The notes under the pieces are model-generated. The model did no database searches. It was not told the DNA's origin and was given only the letters and a program-made list of their open reading frames with translations. A DNA stretch of 64,000 nucleotides from Sphingopyxis sp. PAMC25046 (GTDB lineage Bacteria; Pseudomonadota; Alphaproteobacteria; Sphingomonadales; Sphingomonadaceae). This document shows, piece by piece, positions 25,961-34,773 of the stretch. The stretch lies in contig NZ_CP039250.1 in the NCBI RefSeq assembly GCF_004795895.1, positions 3,162,001 through 3,226,000 on the forward strand, given 5' to 3'. The translations under genes and the position numbers were made by a program. How positions within the stretch are numbered: position 1 is the stretch's first letter; each line of letters begins with the position of its first letter.

Positions 25961-26027
25961 CTCTCCTGCAGCCGCGCCCTCTGCTGGCGCCTTCGCCGGC
26001 GCCGCGCGTCATAGCTTTGCAGGAGAG
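25961..26027. repeat. Inverted repeat in the kinase/LuxR intergenic region
   Basis: CTCTCCTGCA (25961-25970) and TGCAGGAGAG (26018-26027) are perfect 10-bp arms around 47 bp that contain a second palindrome, GGCGCC-TTCGCC-GGCGCC. The right arm overlaps the shared motif at 26008-26025. It may be an operator pair or an RNA structure. Confidence 0.5.
26008..26025 (-). promoter_or_regulatory. Shared 18-bp motif, copy 3 (kinase / LuxR)
   Basis: On the minus strand it reads CTCCTGCAAAGCTATGAC, matching the other copies at 13 positions. It is about 139 nt upstream of the kinase ATG and 84 nt upstream of the LuxR ATG, the same spacing as copy 1 to the sigma gene. Confidence 0.45.
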
Positions 26028-26108
26028 CGAAAAATATTATCCCGCCGCTGGCCGGATTCGCGCGCGCTTCCTGTCTCGCCCTTTGCCAACCGCAGAGGAG
26101 AGAGAGCC

Positions 26109-26675
26109 ATGACGCATCTTCGTTCGATGATCGCCGACGTCGCACCGGCACGGCCCGATGACGACGCAACCACGGCCGAACCCGTGATCATCCTGATCGA
26201 CGGCGCCCGCCGCTTGCTCGACGCCAACCGCCCGGCCGCCGCGCTGCTCGACGCCGGGGCGCCGGTCGAGCGCAGCTTCGGCCGCCTCGCCGCGCCGTGC
26301 CAGCGCGACATGATCCGGATCGACCGGGCGATCGCTGCGGCGCGACGATATGGCATGGCGGGGCTGTCGCTGGCGGCCGGAGCGTTCGAAGCCGAAGTGA
26401 TCCGCATGGGCGACGGCACGCCCGCACCCATTTTCATCCTCCTCGCGCGTTCGCCCGCGACGAGCGCACGCACCGGACGTGCGGCGCGATGCTTCGGGCT
26501 GACACCCGCCGAAAACCGATTGCTCGACTGCCTCGTCGAGGGGCTGGAACTCAAGGACGCGGCCTGTCGCCTCGGCGTAGCGCGGACGACGGCGCGTACG
26601 CATCTGCAACGCATCTTCGACAAGACCGGCGTGCGCCGGCAGACCGACCTGCAACGCATGATCGCGCTGTCCTAG
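26109..26675 (+). CDS. LuxR-type HTH transcriptional regulator
   Basis: A 188-aa protein. The C-terminal HTH (about 125-185) reads FGLTPAENRLLDCLVEG, LKDAACRLGVARTTARTHLQ and IFDKTGVRRQTDLQRM, a clear GerE/LuxR domain. The N-terminal 120 residues may be a degenerate PAS-like sensor (IILIDGARRLLDANRPAAALL). No receiver domain is present, so it is not a standard response regulator. ATG 26109 follows a strong GGAGAG site. It is divergent from the kinase and may be its effector (inference). Confidence 0.85.
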   Translation: MTHLRSMIADVAPARPDDDATTAEPVIILIDGARRLLDANRPAAALLDAGAPVERSFGRLAAPCQRDMIRIDRAIAAARRYGMAGLSLAAGAFEAEVIRMGDGTPAPIFILLARSPATSARTGRAARCFGLTPAENRLLDCLVEGLELKDAACRLGVARTTARTHLQRIFDKTGVRRQTDLQRMIALS

Positions 26676-26767
26676 TCAGCCATCGGCAAGCGTGTCCTAC
26701 GAACGGATGATTTGCACTACGCACCCCCGGTGCATTGTCGCAACGCCAGATATCAAAGGAATCCGAT

Positions 26768-27154
26768 ATGTCTGTCCTGTCGCTTCTGCTGCCGCTGTCC
26801 GCCGCGATCGCCGGTCAGCCGACGATGACGCCCGTCGCCACGCCTGCCTATCACGCCCCGCAAAAGGCCGATCTCGCGCGGTCGGTAGAGGGCGAATGGC
26901 ACGGCGACGTTACCTCCGACGTGCGCGGCTCCTCGCGCGGTAATGTGACGATAACGGTCGTTCGCATCGGCCCCGGCCGGGTAAGGATCAACTGCGACTA
27001 TGCCCGCATCCCGACGGTCGAGGTGGATCTGATGACCGCAGGCGGATCGATCATGAATGCTCGGCCCGGCGTCACCTTCCTCGTCGAACCGCATCGCGAC
27101 GCGAACCGTCTCGATCTCTATATCGACCAGGCCTCGCTGATCGTCCGGCGCTGA
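26768..27154 (+). CDS. Small predicted secreted protein
   Basis: A 128-aa protein. A signal-peptide-like start (MSVLSLLLPLSAAIAG) is followed by a compact beta-rich domain: EGEWHGDVTSDVRG, VTITVVRIGPGRVRINCDY and LDLYIDQASLIVRR. I do not recognise the family. ATG 26768 has AAGGA upstream. The stop lies 17 nt before the FAD-oxidase start, so the two are probably cotranscribed. Confidence 0.75.
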   Translation: MSVLSLLLPLSAAIAGQPTMTPVATPAYHAPQKADLARSVEGEWHGDVTSDVRGSSRGNVTITVVRIGPGRVRINCDYARIPTVEVDLMTAGGSIMNARPGVTFLVEPHRDANRLDLYIDQASLIVRR

Positions 27155-27171
27155 CACATAAGGAGGAGCAA

Positions 27172-28620
27172 GTGGCAACGACTCGTTTCGACCGGCGCGC
27201 CTTTCTTTTCGCGGCGCTCGCATCATGGCTCGCTGGCGCCTCGCGCGGCGACGCCATGACATCGAATCCCGTCGCCGAGTCCGGCGGTCTTGCGAACTTC
27301 GAACGGCGGTTTGCCGGCACCGTATTCCGCCCCGACACGTCCGATTACGCGCGGCTTTCAAAAATCTACCAGGCACGGGCGACGGCACGCCCGGCGCTAT
27401 TCGCGCATTGCACCTCGGCAGATGATGTCCGGCGGGCTGTGCTCGCCGCGCGGGAGGCGGCTGCCCCGCTTTCGGTTCGGTGCGGCGGACACAGCTATGC
27501 CGGGCACAGTCTCAACGACGGCGGCGTGGTTCTCGACCTGTCGGGCCTCCGCTCCATCGAGATCGCGGCCGATGGCGGATCGGCCACCGTCGGGGGCGGG
27601 ACATTGGCGGGCATGATCGACCGCGCGACCGCGGCGAAGGGCCGCGCGACGACGCTCGGACAGTGCCCGACGGTGGGTATCGGCGGCCTTGCGCTCGGCG
27701 GCGGCGTCGGACCGCTGATGGGGCGCTTGGGATTGACCTGCGACAATCTTCTCTCGGCGCAGATCGTGCTCGCCGACGGCCGTGTGGTGACCGCTAGCGA
27801 GGAAGCCGACGGCGATCTTTTTTGGGCGATCCGCGGCGGCGGCGGCAATTTCGGCGTCGCCACCCGCCTCACTTTCCGCCTTCACCCCGTCACCCTGGTC
27901 ACCGGCGGCTTCGTTACGCTGCGCAGCGCCGATCCGCGCGCAATGCTGCATCTTTACGCCGATTTGTGCGCAGCGGCTCCCGACGATCTCGTGATGCTCG
28001 GTATGCTGGTGCCCGATGACGAGGGGCGGCCCTTGCTGATGATCCAGGTTTGTCACCTCGGGTCACCCGAACAGGCGGCCGCAGACATCGCGCCGCTTGT
28101 CGCTTCGCCTTACGTCATCGAAAATGGTGTCGGGCGCCTGCCCTATGCCGATCTCCAAACGCAAGGACCGCCAGAAATGCCGCTTCTGCCGTCCACTAAT
28201 CGCGCTGGATTCCGGGCCGCGTTCGATGAGGTGGCGATCGATACGCTCGCTCGGGCCCTTGCCGAGGCGCCTGGCCCCTATATGCATGGTCTGGTGCCGC
28301 TGCACGGCGCTGTGACCGCTACCGAGCAATCGAAGACAGCGTTTCCGTTACGCGAAAGGGGCATCGCTTACGGCCTTACATCGATAATCGCGGGACCGGA
28401 GTCGCTGTCCCCAACGCGCGCGTGGATCGCCGAGTTGAACGATTCCCTTCGAGGTTCCGGGCCTGGGGCTTATGTAAATGTGATGGGCGATGAGGGAGCC
28501 GAGGCCGTAAAGTTCGCCTATGGTGACAATTTTACGCGGCTGTTGGCACTCAAGAACCGGTATGACCCGGCCAATATCTTTAGAAACAACCAGAATATCA
28601 GGCGGGAGCCTTTCCACTGA
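27172..28620 (+). CDS. Tat-exported FAD-linked oxidase (berberine-bridge-enzyme type)
   Basis: A 482-aa flavoprotein. The start is GTG after a very strong AAGGAGGAG site. The N-terminus FDRRAFLFAALASWLAG is a Tat signal. An FAD_binding_4 domain follows with RCGGHSYAGHSLNDGG (likely site of covalent flavin attachment at His) and GLALGGGVGPLMGRLGL. The BBE C-terminus is RYDPANIFRNNQNI. Such enzymes oxidise alcohols, sugars or alkaloids with O2; the substrate here is unknown. It follows the small secreted protein in an apparent two-gene unit. Confidence 0.92.
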   Translation: MATTRFDRRAFLFAALASWLAGASRGDAMTSNPVAESGGLANFERRFAGTVFRPDTSDYARLSKIYQARATARPALFAHCTSADDVRRAVLAAREAAAPLSVRCGGHSYAGHSLNDGGVVLDLSGLRSIEIAADGGSATVGGGTLAGMIDRATAAKGRATTLGQCPTVGIGGLALGGGVGPLMGRLGLTCDNLLSAQIVLADGRVVTASEEADGDLFWAIRGGGGNFGVATRLTFRLHPVTLVTGGFVTLRSADPRAMLHLYADLCAAAPDDLVMLGMLVPDDEGRPLLMIQVCHLGSPEQAAADIAPLVASPYVIENGVGRLPYADLQTQGPPEMPLLPSTNRAGFRAAFDEVAIDTLARALAEAPGPYMHGLVPLHGAVTATEQSKTAFPLRERGIAYGLTSIIAGPESLSPTRAWIAELNDSLRGSGPGAYVNVMGDEGAEAVKFAYGDNFTRLLALKNRYDPANIFRNNQNIRREPFH

Positions 28621-28708
28621 CATTGTCCGATTCCGGACGGCCTGCTCAGCGGAAGCCGGGCTCCGAAAGCAGTCGTACCAACGCCGCTCCCGCGCGGCCC
28701 AACCGCAA

Positions 28709-30625
28709 TCATCCCGCTTGGGCAACTAGTCCGTCCCGGCATACGGGCAACCACAGCGTAACCCGCGTCCCCTCGCCCGGCGTCGATGCAAGTATGCATT
28801 CGCCGTGTAGCGCGCGAGCGCGGGCGCGCATGTTGCCCAGTCCCTTACCCGTCGCCGATTTTTGCAGCGCAAAGCCGCGGCCGTCATCGGCGATATCGAT
28901 CGACACACCGTCGATCGCTCTTCTGGCCAAAGGTCGCAGGTGAATGACGATCCGGCTGGCATGCGCGTGCGTCAATATATTGCTCAGTGCTTCCTGGATG
29001 ATCCGCAGCATGTGCAGCGCGTTGGCGGCATCGAGCCATTCGAGCGGCGGGCAAGGTTCGACATTCCATTCGAGCGCGACGCCGGCCTGTTGCAAGTCGG
29101 GTTCCATCCGATGCCGCAAATTGGCAAGCAAGGTCACGACGTCGCCATCGACCGGAGCGAGCGAATCAACGGTCAGCTTGAGGTCCGAGATCGCGCGCTC
29201 AAGCGTTGCGATCGTTACTGGATCTTGCTTGCGGCGGCGCGCAATGGCGAGTGCGGTGACCAGGTTCGACCCGATGCCGTCGTGCATCTCGCGCATCAGC
29301 CGCTCGCGTTCGGAATCGATCGCTCGCTCGACCTCCATCCGGCGTCGCGCGCTCTCGCTGTCGGCCAGCGCCGCCGTCGCCCGTTCGACGCGGCGCTCCA
29401 GCTCGATATTGGTCTGTTCGACCAAATCGAGCGCGCGCAGGATGCGCCGCCCGATCGAGAACAGGAACGCGGTAAACAGCGCGAGCCCGGTATAAGGCTG
29501 AGCGTGGAAGCCGAGGCCGTCCCACCACAGGATGTTGGGTATGCGACCGACGTCGTGCACCGCAAAGGCCGTCGTAACGCTGAGCGCCACGATCAGAACA
29601 AGATGCTCCATCGTGCGCCGACGAAGCCAAGCCATGAACAGGACGACGACCATCGCGATGACGATCCCCAGCGTCATCAAATTGCTCGCAATATCGGTTT
29701 CGGTCGAGCGGACGAGGAGCATGCGGAACAGGCACAGGAAGACGCCGAGCGCCAGCAGCGCGGCGATGATCCGTCGCCGCTTTGCCGGCTTCATGAATTC
29801 GACGCAAAAGCAGAGTGAAAATATGATCGCGGGATAGAGCGAATAATAGGTGATCTGCTGGAACAGCCACGGATCGAACGGCGCTTCCTCGGCGAAGAAA
29901 TGATAATCGCGCACGAACCAGGCGAGCCCGGTCATTGCGAGCCAGAACAACTCCATCTCCTTACGGCGCCACAGCCACATGATGAAGATAATTGCTGAGA
30001 GGAAGATCAGCGCATAATTGGCGCCGCGCGCGCCCGCGATACGCCAGAAATAGCGATCGGCATAACGCGCGGCCAGCGTCTCGCGTGGCCCTATCGACAC
30101 AGACCCGACGCCGAGGTTGAACTCTTTTCGCGACGCGACGTGAAGGATAATCTCGTTAACCCCCGGGCGTACGAGTGCGTCGGGCACGGTGATCAGATAG
30201 GGCCGGTTCCATCCCATCGCAGGAGCCGTCTCGCTGCGATAATTGCGATAGATGTCGACGCCGTTGAAATAAACGGTGAGCTTCTCGCGGTTATTTTCGG
30301 TCAGGATCGCCAGATGGTCGCCATCGACGCGGCTCCGGTCGAAACGCATACGCGCCCAGACACCGAGTCGCTCCGCTTGCAGGCGCCGCGCCTCGCCCGA
30401 AAGCCAGATCTGCGGCATCGGCCGCCGGTGCCACCCTTCGCGCGGCACAACATCCTGCGCCGCGAGGACGAAATCGGCATCGGCGAATCGGATCGTCCGC
30501 CCGTGGGCCGTGACGTCCGCCGCGGCGCCGTTGATCGCCTCGCCCTGTGCCGCACCCAAGGCCGAGGCCCCGGAAACGGCGAGCAGGACGCACAGGATAG
30601 TCCGGAACAGCTGCCTAATTGTCAT
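28709..30625 (-). CDS. NarL-family sensor histidine kinase with 7TM sensor
   Basis: A 638-aa protein. It has a signal sequence, then a periplasmic beta-sandwich domain (about 30-195) resembling a 7TMR-DISM extracellular region. About seven membrane segments follow (200-395), a coiled coil (400-440), and a HisKA_3 domain with the phospho-acceptor His near 448 in REMHDGIGSNL. The HATPase has HMLRIIQEALSNILTHAHAS and DIADDGRGF. ATG 30625-30623 overlaps the response-regulator stop by about 11 nt. The two proteins form a cognate pair. Confidence 0.93.
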   Translation of the reverse strand: MTIRQLFRTILCVLLAVSGASALGAAQGEAINGAAADVTAHGRTIRFADADFVLAAQDVVPREGWHRRPMPQIWLSGEARRLQAERLGVWARMRFDRSRVDGDHLAILTENNREKLTVYFNGVDIYRNYRSETAPAMGWNRPYLITVPDALVRPGVNEIILHVASRKEFNLGVGSVSIGPRETLAARYADRYFWRIAGARGANYALIFLSAIIFIMWLWRRKEMELFWLAMTGLAWFVRDYHFFAEEAPFDPWLFQQITYYSLYPAIIFSLCFCVEFMKPAKRRRIIAALLALGVFLCLFRMLLVRSTETDIASNLMTLGIVIAMVVVLFMAWLRRRTMEHLVLIVALSVTTAFAVHDVGRIPNILWWDGLGFHAQPYTGLALFTAFLFSIGRRILRALDLVEQTNIELERRVERATAALADSESARRRMEVERAIDSERERLMREMHDGIGSNLVTALAIARRRKQDPVTIATLERAISDLKLTVDSLAPVDGDVVTLLANLRHRMEPDLQQAGVALEWNVEPCPPLEWLDAANALHMLRIIQEALSNILTHAHASRIVIHLRPLARRAIDGVSIDIADDGRGFALQKSATGKGLGNMRARARALHGECILASTPGEGTRVTLWLPVCRDGLVAQAG

Positions 30626-31256
30626 CGAGCATGCCGCGAAGCGTCGCTTCGTAAACCGCCTCCGATCGTGACGTGACCTCGAGCTTGCGATAGATATGCT
30701 TGACGTGCGTGCCGACGGTGTGCGGCGAGATGGCCATGATCCCGGCGCATTCGGAATAGGTGAAGCCGCGTGACAAGAGGCGGAGGGTTTCGCTTTCGCG
30801 TTCGGACAGCTTCTCGTCCTCGTCGGCCGCAGACACCGCCGGTTGCAGCCGCTTGAGCAAGATGCGCGCGATGATCGGGCTGATCGGCGACCCGCCCCGA
30901 CGAATCTCGCGGATCGCCTCGACACAATCGTCGAGCCGCTGATCCTTGAGCAGATAGCCACGCGCCCCCGCCTTGATCGCCTCGATCACCTTGCCATGGT
31001 CGGCGAACATCGTCAGCACCAATATGTCGGTAGCAGGATCGCGCATTGCGGCGTGGCGGATCAGATCGATGCCATCGCCGTCGGGCAGGCCAAGGTCGCA
31101 GACGAGGACATCGAAACCCCCATGTTCGACGATCCGCGTGCCATCGGCATAGGCGGTCGCCGTCGCGGCAACGACACAATCGCCCGACGCGCCTATCGCC
31201 GTGCCAAGCCCGGCCTGAATCAGCGGGTCGTCCTCGATGATCGCGATGCGTATCAT
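30615..31256 (-). CDS. NarL/FixJ-type response regulator
   Basis: A 213-aa protein. The receiver domain has acidic EDD near residue 8-10, phospho-acceptor Asp54 in LVCDLGLPDGDG, and the conserved Thr and Lys in VLTMFADHGK and GYLLKD. The C-terminal LuxR HTH (about 150-205) contains LSERESETLRLLSRGFTYSE and PHTVGTHVKHIYRKL. ATG 31256-31254 follows GGGAGGG. It is the partner of the downstream kinase and follows two exported-protein genes on the same strand. Confidence 0.95.
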   Translation of the reverse strand: MIRIAIIEDDPLIQAGLGTAIGASGDCVVAATATAYADGTRIVEHGGFDVLVCDLGLPDGDGIDLIRHAAMRDPATDILVLTMFADHGKVIEAIKAGARGYLLKDQRLDDCVEAIREIRRGGSPISPIIARILLKRLQPAVSAADEDEKLSERESETLRLLSRGFTYSECAGIMAISPHTVGTHVKHIYRKLEVTSRSEAVYEATLRGMLDDN

Positions 31257-31305
31257 GACCTGCCCTCCCAGCCGCATCTTTTCACAGATTGGCGGCCCGC
31301 CGTCA

Positions 31306-32649
31306 TTATTTCGATATGCGGGTGAACGAATATTCCATGGGGGTGCCCTTGGGCATCGGTTGGAAGGTCTTGAAGCTGTTGCCGTCGCAAGTGTAGCTGA
31401 CTACGCCGTCGGCTCCTGCCGCGCCCGGAAATCCGAATGGCGTCGTGACGCTATGTTTGGGCGTGCTGCCGGTCACCGCACCCGTCGTGCGGTCACCGCT
31501 GTCGAAGCAGGCGCGTACTTCACCGTTTTTTGCGCTCCAGAACCCCGTTGTCGGGGCCATCCGCCCGCGTGCCTTTCCGGTCACCGGGTCTTCGGAAGTC
31601 GTGGTCGGATCATCGGGCCGATAAAATTCGAGGTCGATCGAGCCGTTCTTGGTCTGGAAGCTGCCGTCCGATTTCAGTGTCAGGTCGAGCGGAGTCACCT
31701 CGGCGCGAGGCATCTGCACCTTGCCCATCGACAGATTGCGTTTCACCCATTCGAGCGGGCCGCCGCCGGTCTGGCGCCAGTTCCCGATCAGGCACTGGTC
31801 GATCACCGGCGGTGCGCCGAGGCACCCGCCGGGACTGGCGATAACCTTGGTTTCACAGGTGTCGGAATTGTGCGTGACGATGCTGCCGTCGGGGCGGACG
31901 ATCTTGGTTTCGCCGTTGGTCGGGTCGTGGCTGATCATCGTACCGTCGGGATAGCGGATCCACCCTTCGGCGGTCGAACTCGCCTCGCCCCCCGACGGAT
32001 CGGTTCGCGGCGTCGTCAACCCATCATTCCATTGCAGATTGCCGTCGCTGCCGCGGCGCGTTCCGGGGTCCCGCACTTCGGTGATCCGGCCGTCGGGATA
32101 CCGGGTCTTGGTCAGCCCGGTCGCCGGGTCGTGCGTAACGACGGTGCCGTCCGGAAAGGAAACCGAGCCGTCGGGAGCGATCTTTCCTGCGCCGCCCCGC
32201 GGATCGGTGCCGGGCAGGCGCACGCCATCGCCCCAGACGAAGTCACCATCGACCAGCGCGGGCATGCGGATATTGGTTCGGGTCACCTCCCCGTCAGGGC
32301 GCGTGATCGTCGTCTCGCCCGTATCGCTGTTGTGTGCGACCGTCGTACCGTCGGGGTAGCGGAGCGACCCGTCGGGAAGCAGCGTCGCCGGCCGGCCGTC
32401 GAGGTCGGTATCGCGCACCTGCGTCCCGTCGCGATAGATATAGCGATCACCCGCGTGGCGCGGCTGGTCGACCGGGCGCGTCGCCATGCCCATGTCGGTC
32501 GGGATGCAACCGCTGAACGGGCCGCGCGATGCGGGTGGCGGCGGACCCGTGAGCGGCGGCGGCGAAAATGCACCGCCCGCCCAGGCGAGCCCGGCGAGCA
32601 ATGCCGCGAGTCCAGCGGCGCCGGCGAATATCGTCGTGCGGTTGGCCAT
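31306..32649 (-). CDS. Exported protein with PDGT-type tandem repeats
   Basis: A 447-aa protein with a hydrophobic N-terminal anchor (MANRTTIFAGAAGLAALLAGLAW) and a Pro-rich linker. At least four repeats of about 30 residues follow in residues 70-260, with the core RYPDGT..THDP.TGETK.TRPDG. The C-terminal part (270-447) contains CLIGNWRQTGGGPLEW and SYTCDGNSFKTFQPM, a lipocalin-like layout. The repeats recall beta-hairpin YD/RHS-like units but are shorter. I do not recognise the family. It lies 1 nt after the upstream gene and 49 nt before the response regulator. Confidence 0.78.
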   Translation of the reverse strand: MANRTTIFAGAAGLAALLAGLAWAGGAFSPPPLTGPPPPASRGPFSGCIPTDMGMATRPVDQPRHAGDRYIYRDGTQVRDTDLDGRPATLLPDGSLRYPDGTTVAHNSDTGETTITRPDGEVTRTNIRMPALVDGDFVWGDGVRLPGTDPRGGAGKIAPDGSVSFPDGTVVTHDPATGLTKTRYPDGRITEVRDPGTRRGSDGNLQWNDGLTTPRTDPSGGEASSTAEGWIRYPDGTMISHDPTNGETKIVRPDGSIVTHNSDTCETKVIASPGGCLGAPPVIDQCLIGNWRQTGGGPLEWVKRNLSMGKVQMPRAEVTPLDLTLKSDGSFQTKNGSIDLEFYRPDDPTTTSEDPVTGKARGRMAPTTGFWSAKNGEVRACFDSGDRTTGAVTGSTPKHSVTTPFGFPGAAGADGVVSYTCDGNSFKTFQPMPKGTPMEYSFTRISK

Positions 32650-32650
32650 C

Positions 32651-33625
32651 CTATTTCCCCTTGTCGCGCCGCTGCTGCACCGGTTCAAGCGCCGGGGTCG
32701 CGACGGGACCCTCGCGCCCCAGCCGATGCGGCCCGCAGCTCATCACGACGACGCCATTGCCCGAATGGCGCTGGCCGTTCCCGTCGATCACATTGACGAT
32801 CCAGAAATCATGTTCGCAGATCGTCGCTGGCGGGGTGACGTCGGCCCAGCTGCCTCGCATGTGCAGCTTGTCCCCGCGCACCACCTGATAGACCTCGCGC
32901 GCGGTCGGATGCACCGGCAGCACAGTGTTCGAGCGAACCGCCGCCAGTACCGCGACCGGATCGTCGACCAGTGGGGTGAAGGTGATGCGGCCGACCGGCT
33001 TTTGCATCGCGCGCTGCAAGGTCAGGCGAAACGGGCGCGCGAAGTCGAGATTGCAAGGTGCGATCGTCGCAACCGCACGAGCGCGTATCGAATTGCATGG
33101 GCCGTCATAGGGCAGCGACGGCACGGCGCGACTCGGCGGCGCCGCTTCGGTGTATGGACGCGGCGCCTGTTCGACGATGTTGAAACGGTTTGCGCTGCCC
33201 GTCGGTGTCTCGGCACAGTTGCTCCAATTCAGCACCAACGCGCGGTTGCCTGTCGATCGCACCGAATGCGCGGTAAAGCGGCCCCAATAAACGCCCGAAG
33301 GCACCGGGAATGACGAGGGCACAGGGCCGCGCGCGTCGCTGCACGGACGATGCGCGCGGTCGGGGCGTGCCGATCGCGGTGCGCGGACCCAGCGCCCATC
33401 CCAGCTGCGGCCGCCGTTACCGAGCGAACCCCAGAAAACCGACCCGTCGTCGAGCGTCAGGATCGCGGTGGAGCCGTTCATCCGCATCGCGCCCGCCCCC
33501 CATGGCGTGTCATAGCGCCCGGGATCGATCGCCGGCGCCGGGGCCGGTTCCGCGCGCGTGACGGGCGACGCGGCGCAAATCGCGACGGCGGCGGCCCAGC
33601 CCGCCCGACCAAGGAACCTTGCCAT
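32651..33625 (-). CDS. Secreted protein of unknown function
   Basis: A 324-aa protein with a signal peptide (MARFLGRAGWAAAVAICAASPVTRA). The N-terminal region has a MORN-like or beta-propeller-like segment (STAILTLDDGSVFWGSLGNGG). The C-terminus has SWADVTPPATICEHDFWIVN. At least four Cys suggest periplasmic disulfides. ATG 33625-33623 is preceded by AGGAG. It heads the minus-strand unit that leads to the two-component system and is divergent from the PAN-domain gene. Confidence 0.75.
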   Translation of the reverse strand: MARFLGRAGWAAAVAICAASPVTRAEPAPAPAIDPGRYDTPWGAGAMRMNGSTAILTLDDGSVFWGSLGNGGRSWDGRWVRAPRSARPDRAHRPCSDARGPVPSSFPVPSGVYWGRFTAHSVRSTGNRALVLNWSNCAETPTGSANRFNIVEQAPRPYTEAAPPSRAVPSLPYDGPCNSIRARAVATIAPCNLDFARPFRLTLQRAMQKPVGRITFTPLVDDPVAVLAAVRSNTVLPVHPTAREVYQVVRGDKLHMRGSWADVTPPATICEHDFWIVNVIDGNGQRHSGNGVVVMSCGPHRLGREGPVATPALEPVQQRRDKGK

Positions 33626-33796
33626 ATGCACCACTCCTGTCCGGCCAAAATCGGACCCGGCATAGGCGGCGCGGTGCGGCGGCGGCATCCCACGAACTGG
33701 GGATGGGAGCGTTCCGCGCCGCTTGGTAGGTAGAGCGGCAAAGGCGGCCCGAACCGTCTCGGTCGCCCGTTCCAATCCGCTTCGATGGAGAAGATT

Positions 33797-34600
33797 ATGA
33801 ACCGTATCCGACTTTCGGGTCTTGCCCTTGCCGCGTCGATGGTCGTGACGGCCTCCACCGCCACTCCCATCGCCCCCGTCACGGTCGTTGGCGCGGCAGC
33901 GACGGCGCAGGCCGTCGACACGCCGTGCGTCGACAGCGAAGGCGCCAGCACCGGCTTTTTCTGCCAACCGCTGTCGGCCAAGGGAAAGCTGATCCGCGCG
34001 TGTAGCAAGAAGAAGCCGCAAGATCTCGCGGCCTGCCAGGGCGAAAGCGCGCAGGCATTTTGCCAGAGCCGTGCCTTTGCGCGCGCGTCCGCTTACAATA
34101 TCGACGGCCAGGGCAATCTTGCCGAAATCGTCTGCACGCGCTCGCCGGTGCAGGGCGCAGCGGCCGCCCCCGCCACGCCGGTCCGGCCCGCCACGGTCGC
34201 CGCGGCGCCGGCCGAGGAATGGCAACCGATGTTCAACGTCAACCTGCTCGGCTATGATCACCGCGAGTTCGGCTTGGCGCGCCGCGACGACTGGAAAAGC
34301 TGCAAGGCGGCGTGCGACCGCGACGGCCGGTGCCAGGCCTGGACTGTCAGCCAGGAAGCCAGCACCTGCTATCTCAAATGGGACGGCAATCCCGAACTTC
34401 TGTCGTCGAACAATTGCTGCATCACCGGTATCAAGGGCATGGCGAGCGCCGGCACGGTTAGCGAGCAGAAAAAGGTCCGCACCCCCGAAGAGCTCAAGCG
34501 TCTGGGCGCCCGCGTCCAAGGTGCCGCCGAGGACGAGGTCGGCCGCCGCGCCGAAGACGCCATCCGCCGCAGCCTCGGCGGCGTCCTTGGCAATAATTGA
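33797..34600 (+). CDS. Secreted PAN/Apple-domain protein
   Basis: A 267-aa protein. ATG 33797 is preferred because GGAGAAG lies just upstream; ATG 33785 is the alternative. A signal peptide is followed by a Cys-rich region (CVDSEGASTGFFCQ, CSKKKPQDLAACQ, FCQSRAF). A PAN/Apple-like domain spans about 145-215: NLLGYDHREF, CKAACDRDGRCQAWT, CYLKWDG and NNCCITG. PAN domains bind proteins or sugars. The charged C-terminal helix is EELKRLGARVQGAAEDEVGR. Confidence 0.82.
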   Translation: MNRIRLSGLALAASMVVTASTATPIAPVTVVGAAATAQAVDTPCVDSEGASTGFFCQPLSAKGKLIRACSKKKPQDLAACQGESAQAFCQSRAFARASAYNIDGQGNLAEIVCTRSPVQGAAAAPATPVRPATVAAAPAEEWQPMFNVNLLGYDHREFGLARRDDWKSCKAACDRDGRCQAWTVSQEASTCYLKWDGNPELLSSNNCCITGIKGMASAGTVSEQKKVRTPEELKRLGARVQGAAEDEVGRRAEDAIRRSLGGVLGNN

Positions 34601-34620
34601 TCCGACAAAGGAGACTGGTT

Positions 34621-34773
34621 GTGGGAGATTTTGCTGTGACGTGCATCGCGCTTCTTCCTGAGGTTCTCGCGCGGGAGGCTCGAACAGGCGATCGCAGGTT
34701 CCGGAGAGTTGGCCAGAGCTGTCAAGGGCACAATCCACCGTTCGATTGGCGACTGCGTTCGGAACCGCGATGA
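34621..34773 (+). CDS. Possible 50-aa ORF between the PAN-domain and small secreted genes
   Basis: GTG 34621 lies 8 nt after AAAGGAGA and the frame runs 50 codons to a TGA that overlaps the next ATG (ATGA). The product starts MGDFAVTCIALLPEVLA and is Arg-rich afterwards. The ribosome site and the overlap are the only support; it could equally be a translational-coupling leader or noise. Confidence 0.3.
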   Translation: MGDFAVTCIALLPEVLAREARTGDRRFRRVGQSCQGHNPPFDWRLRSEPR

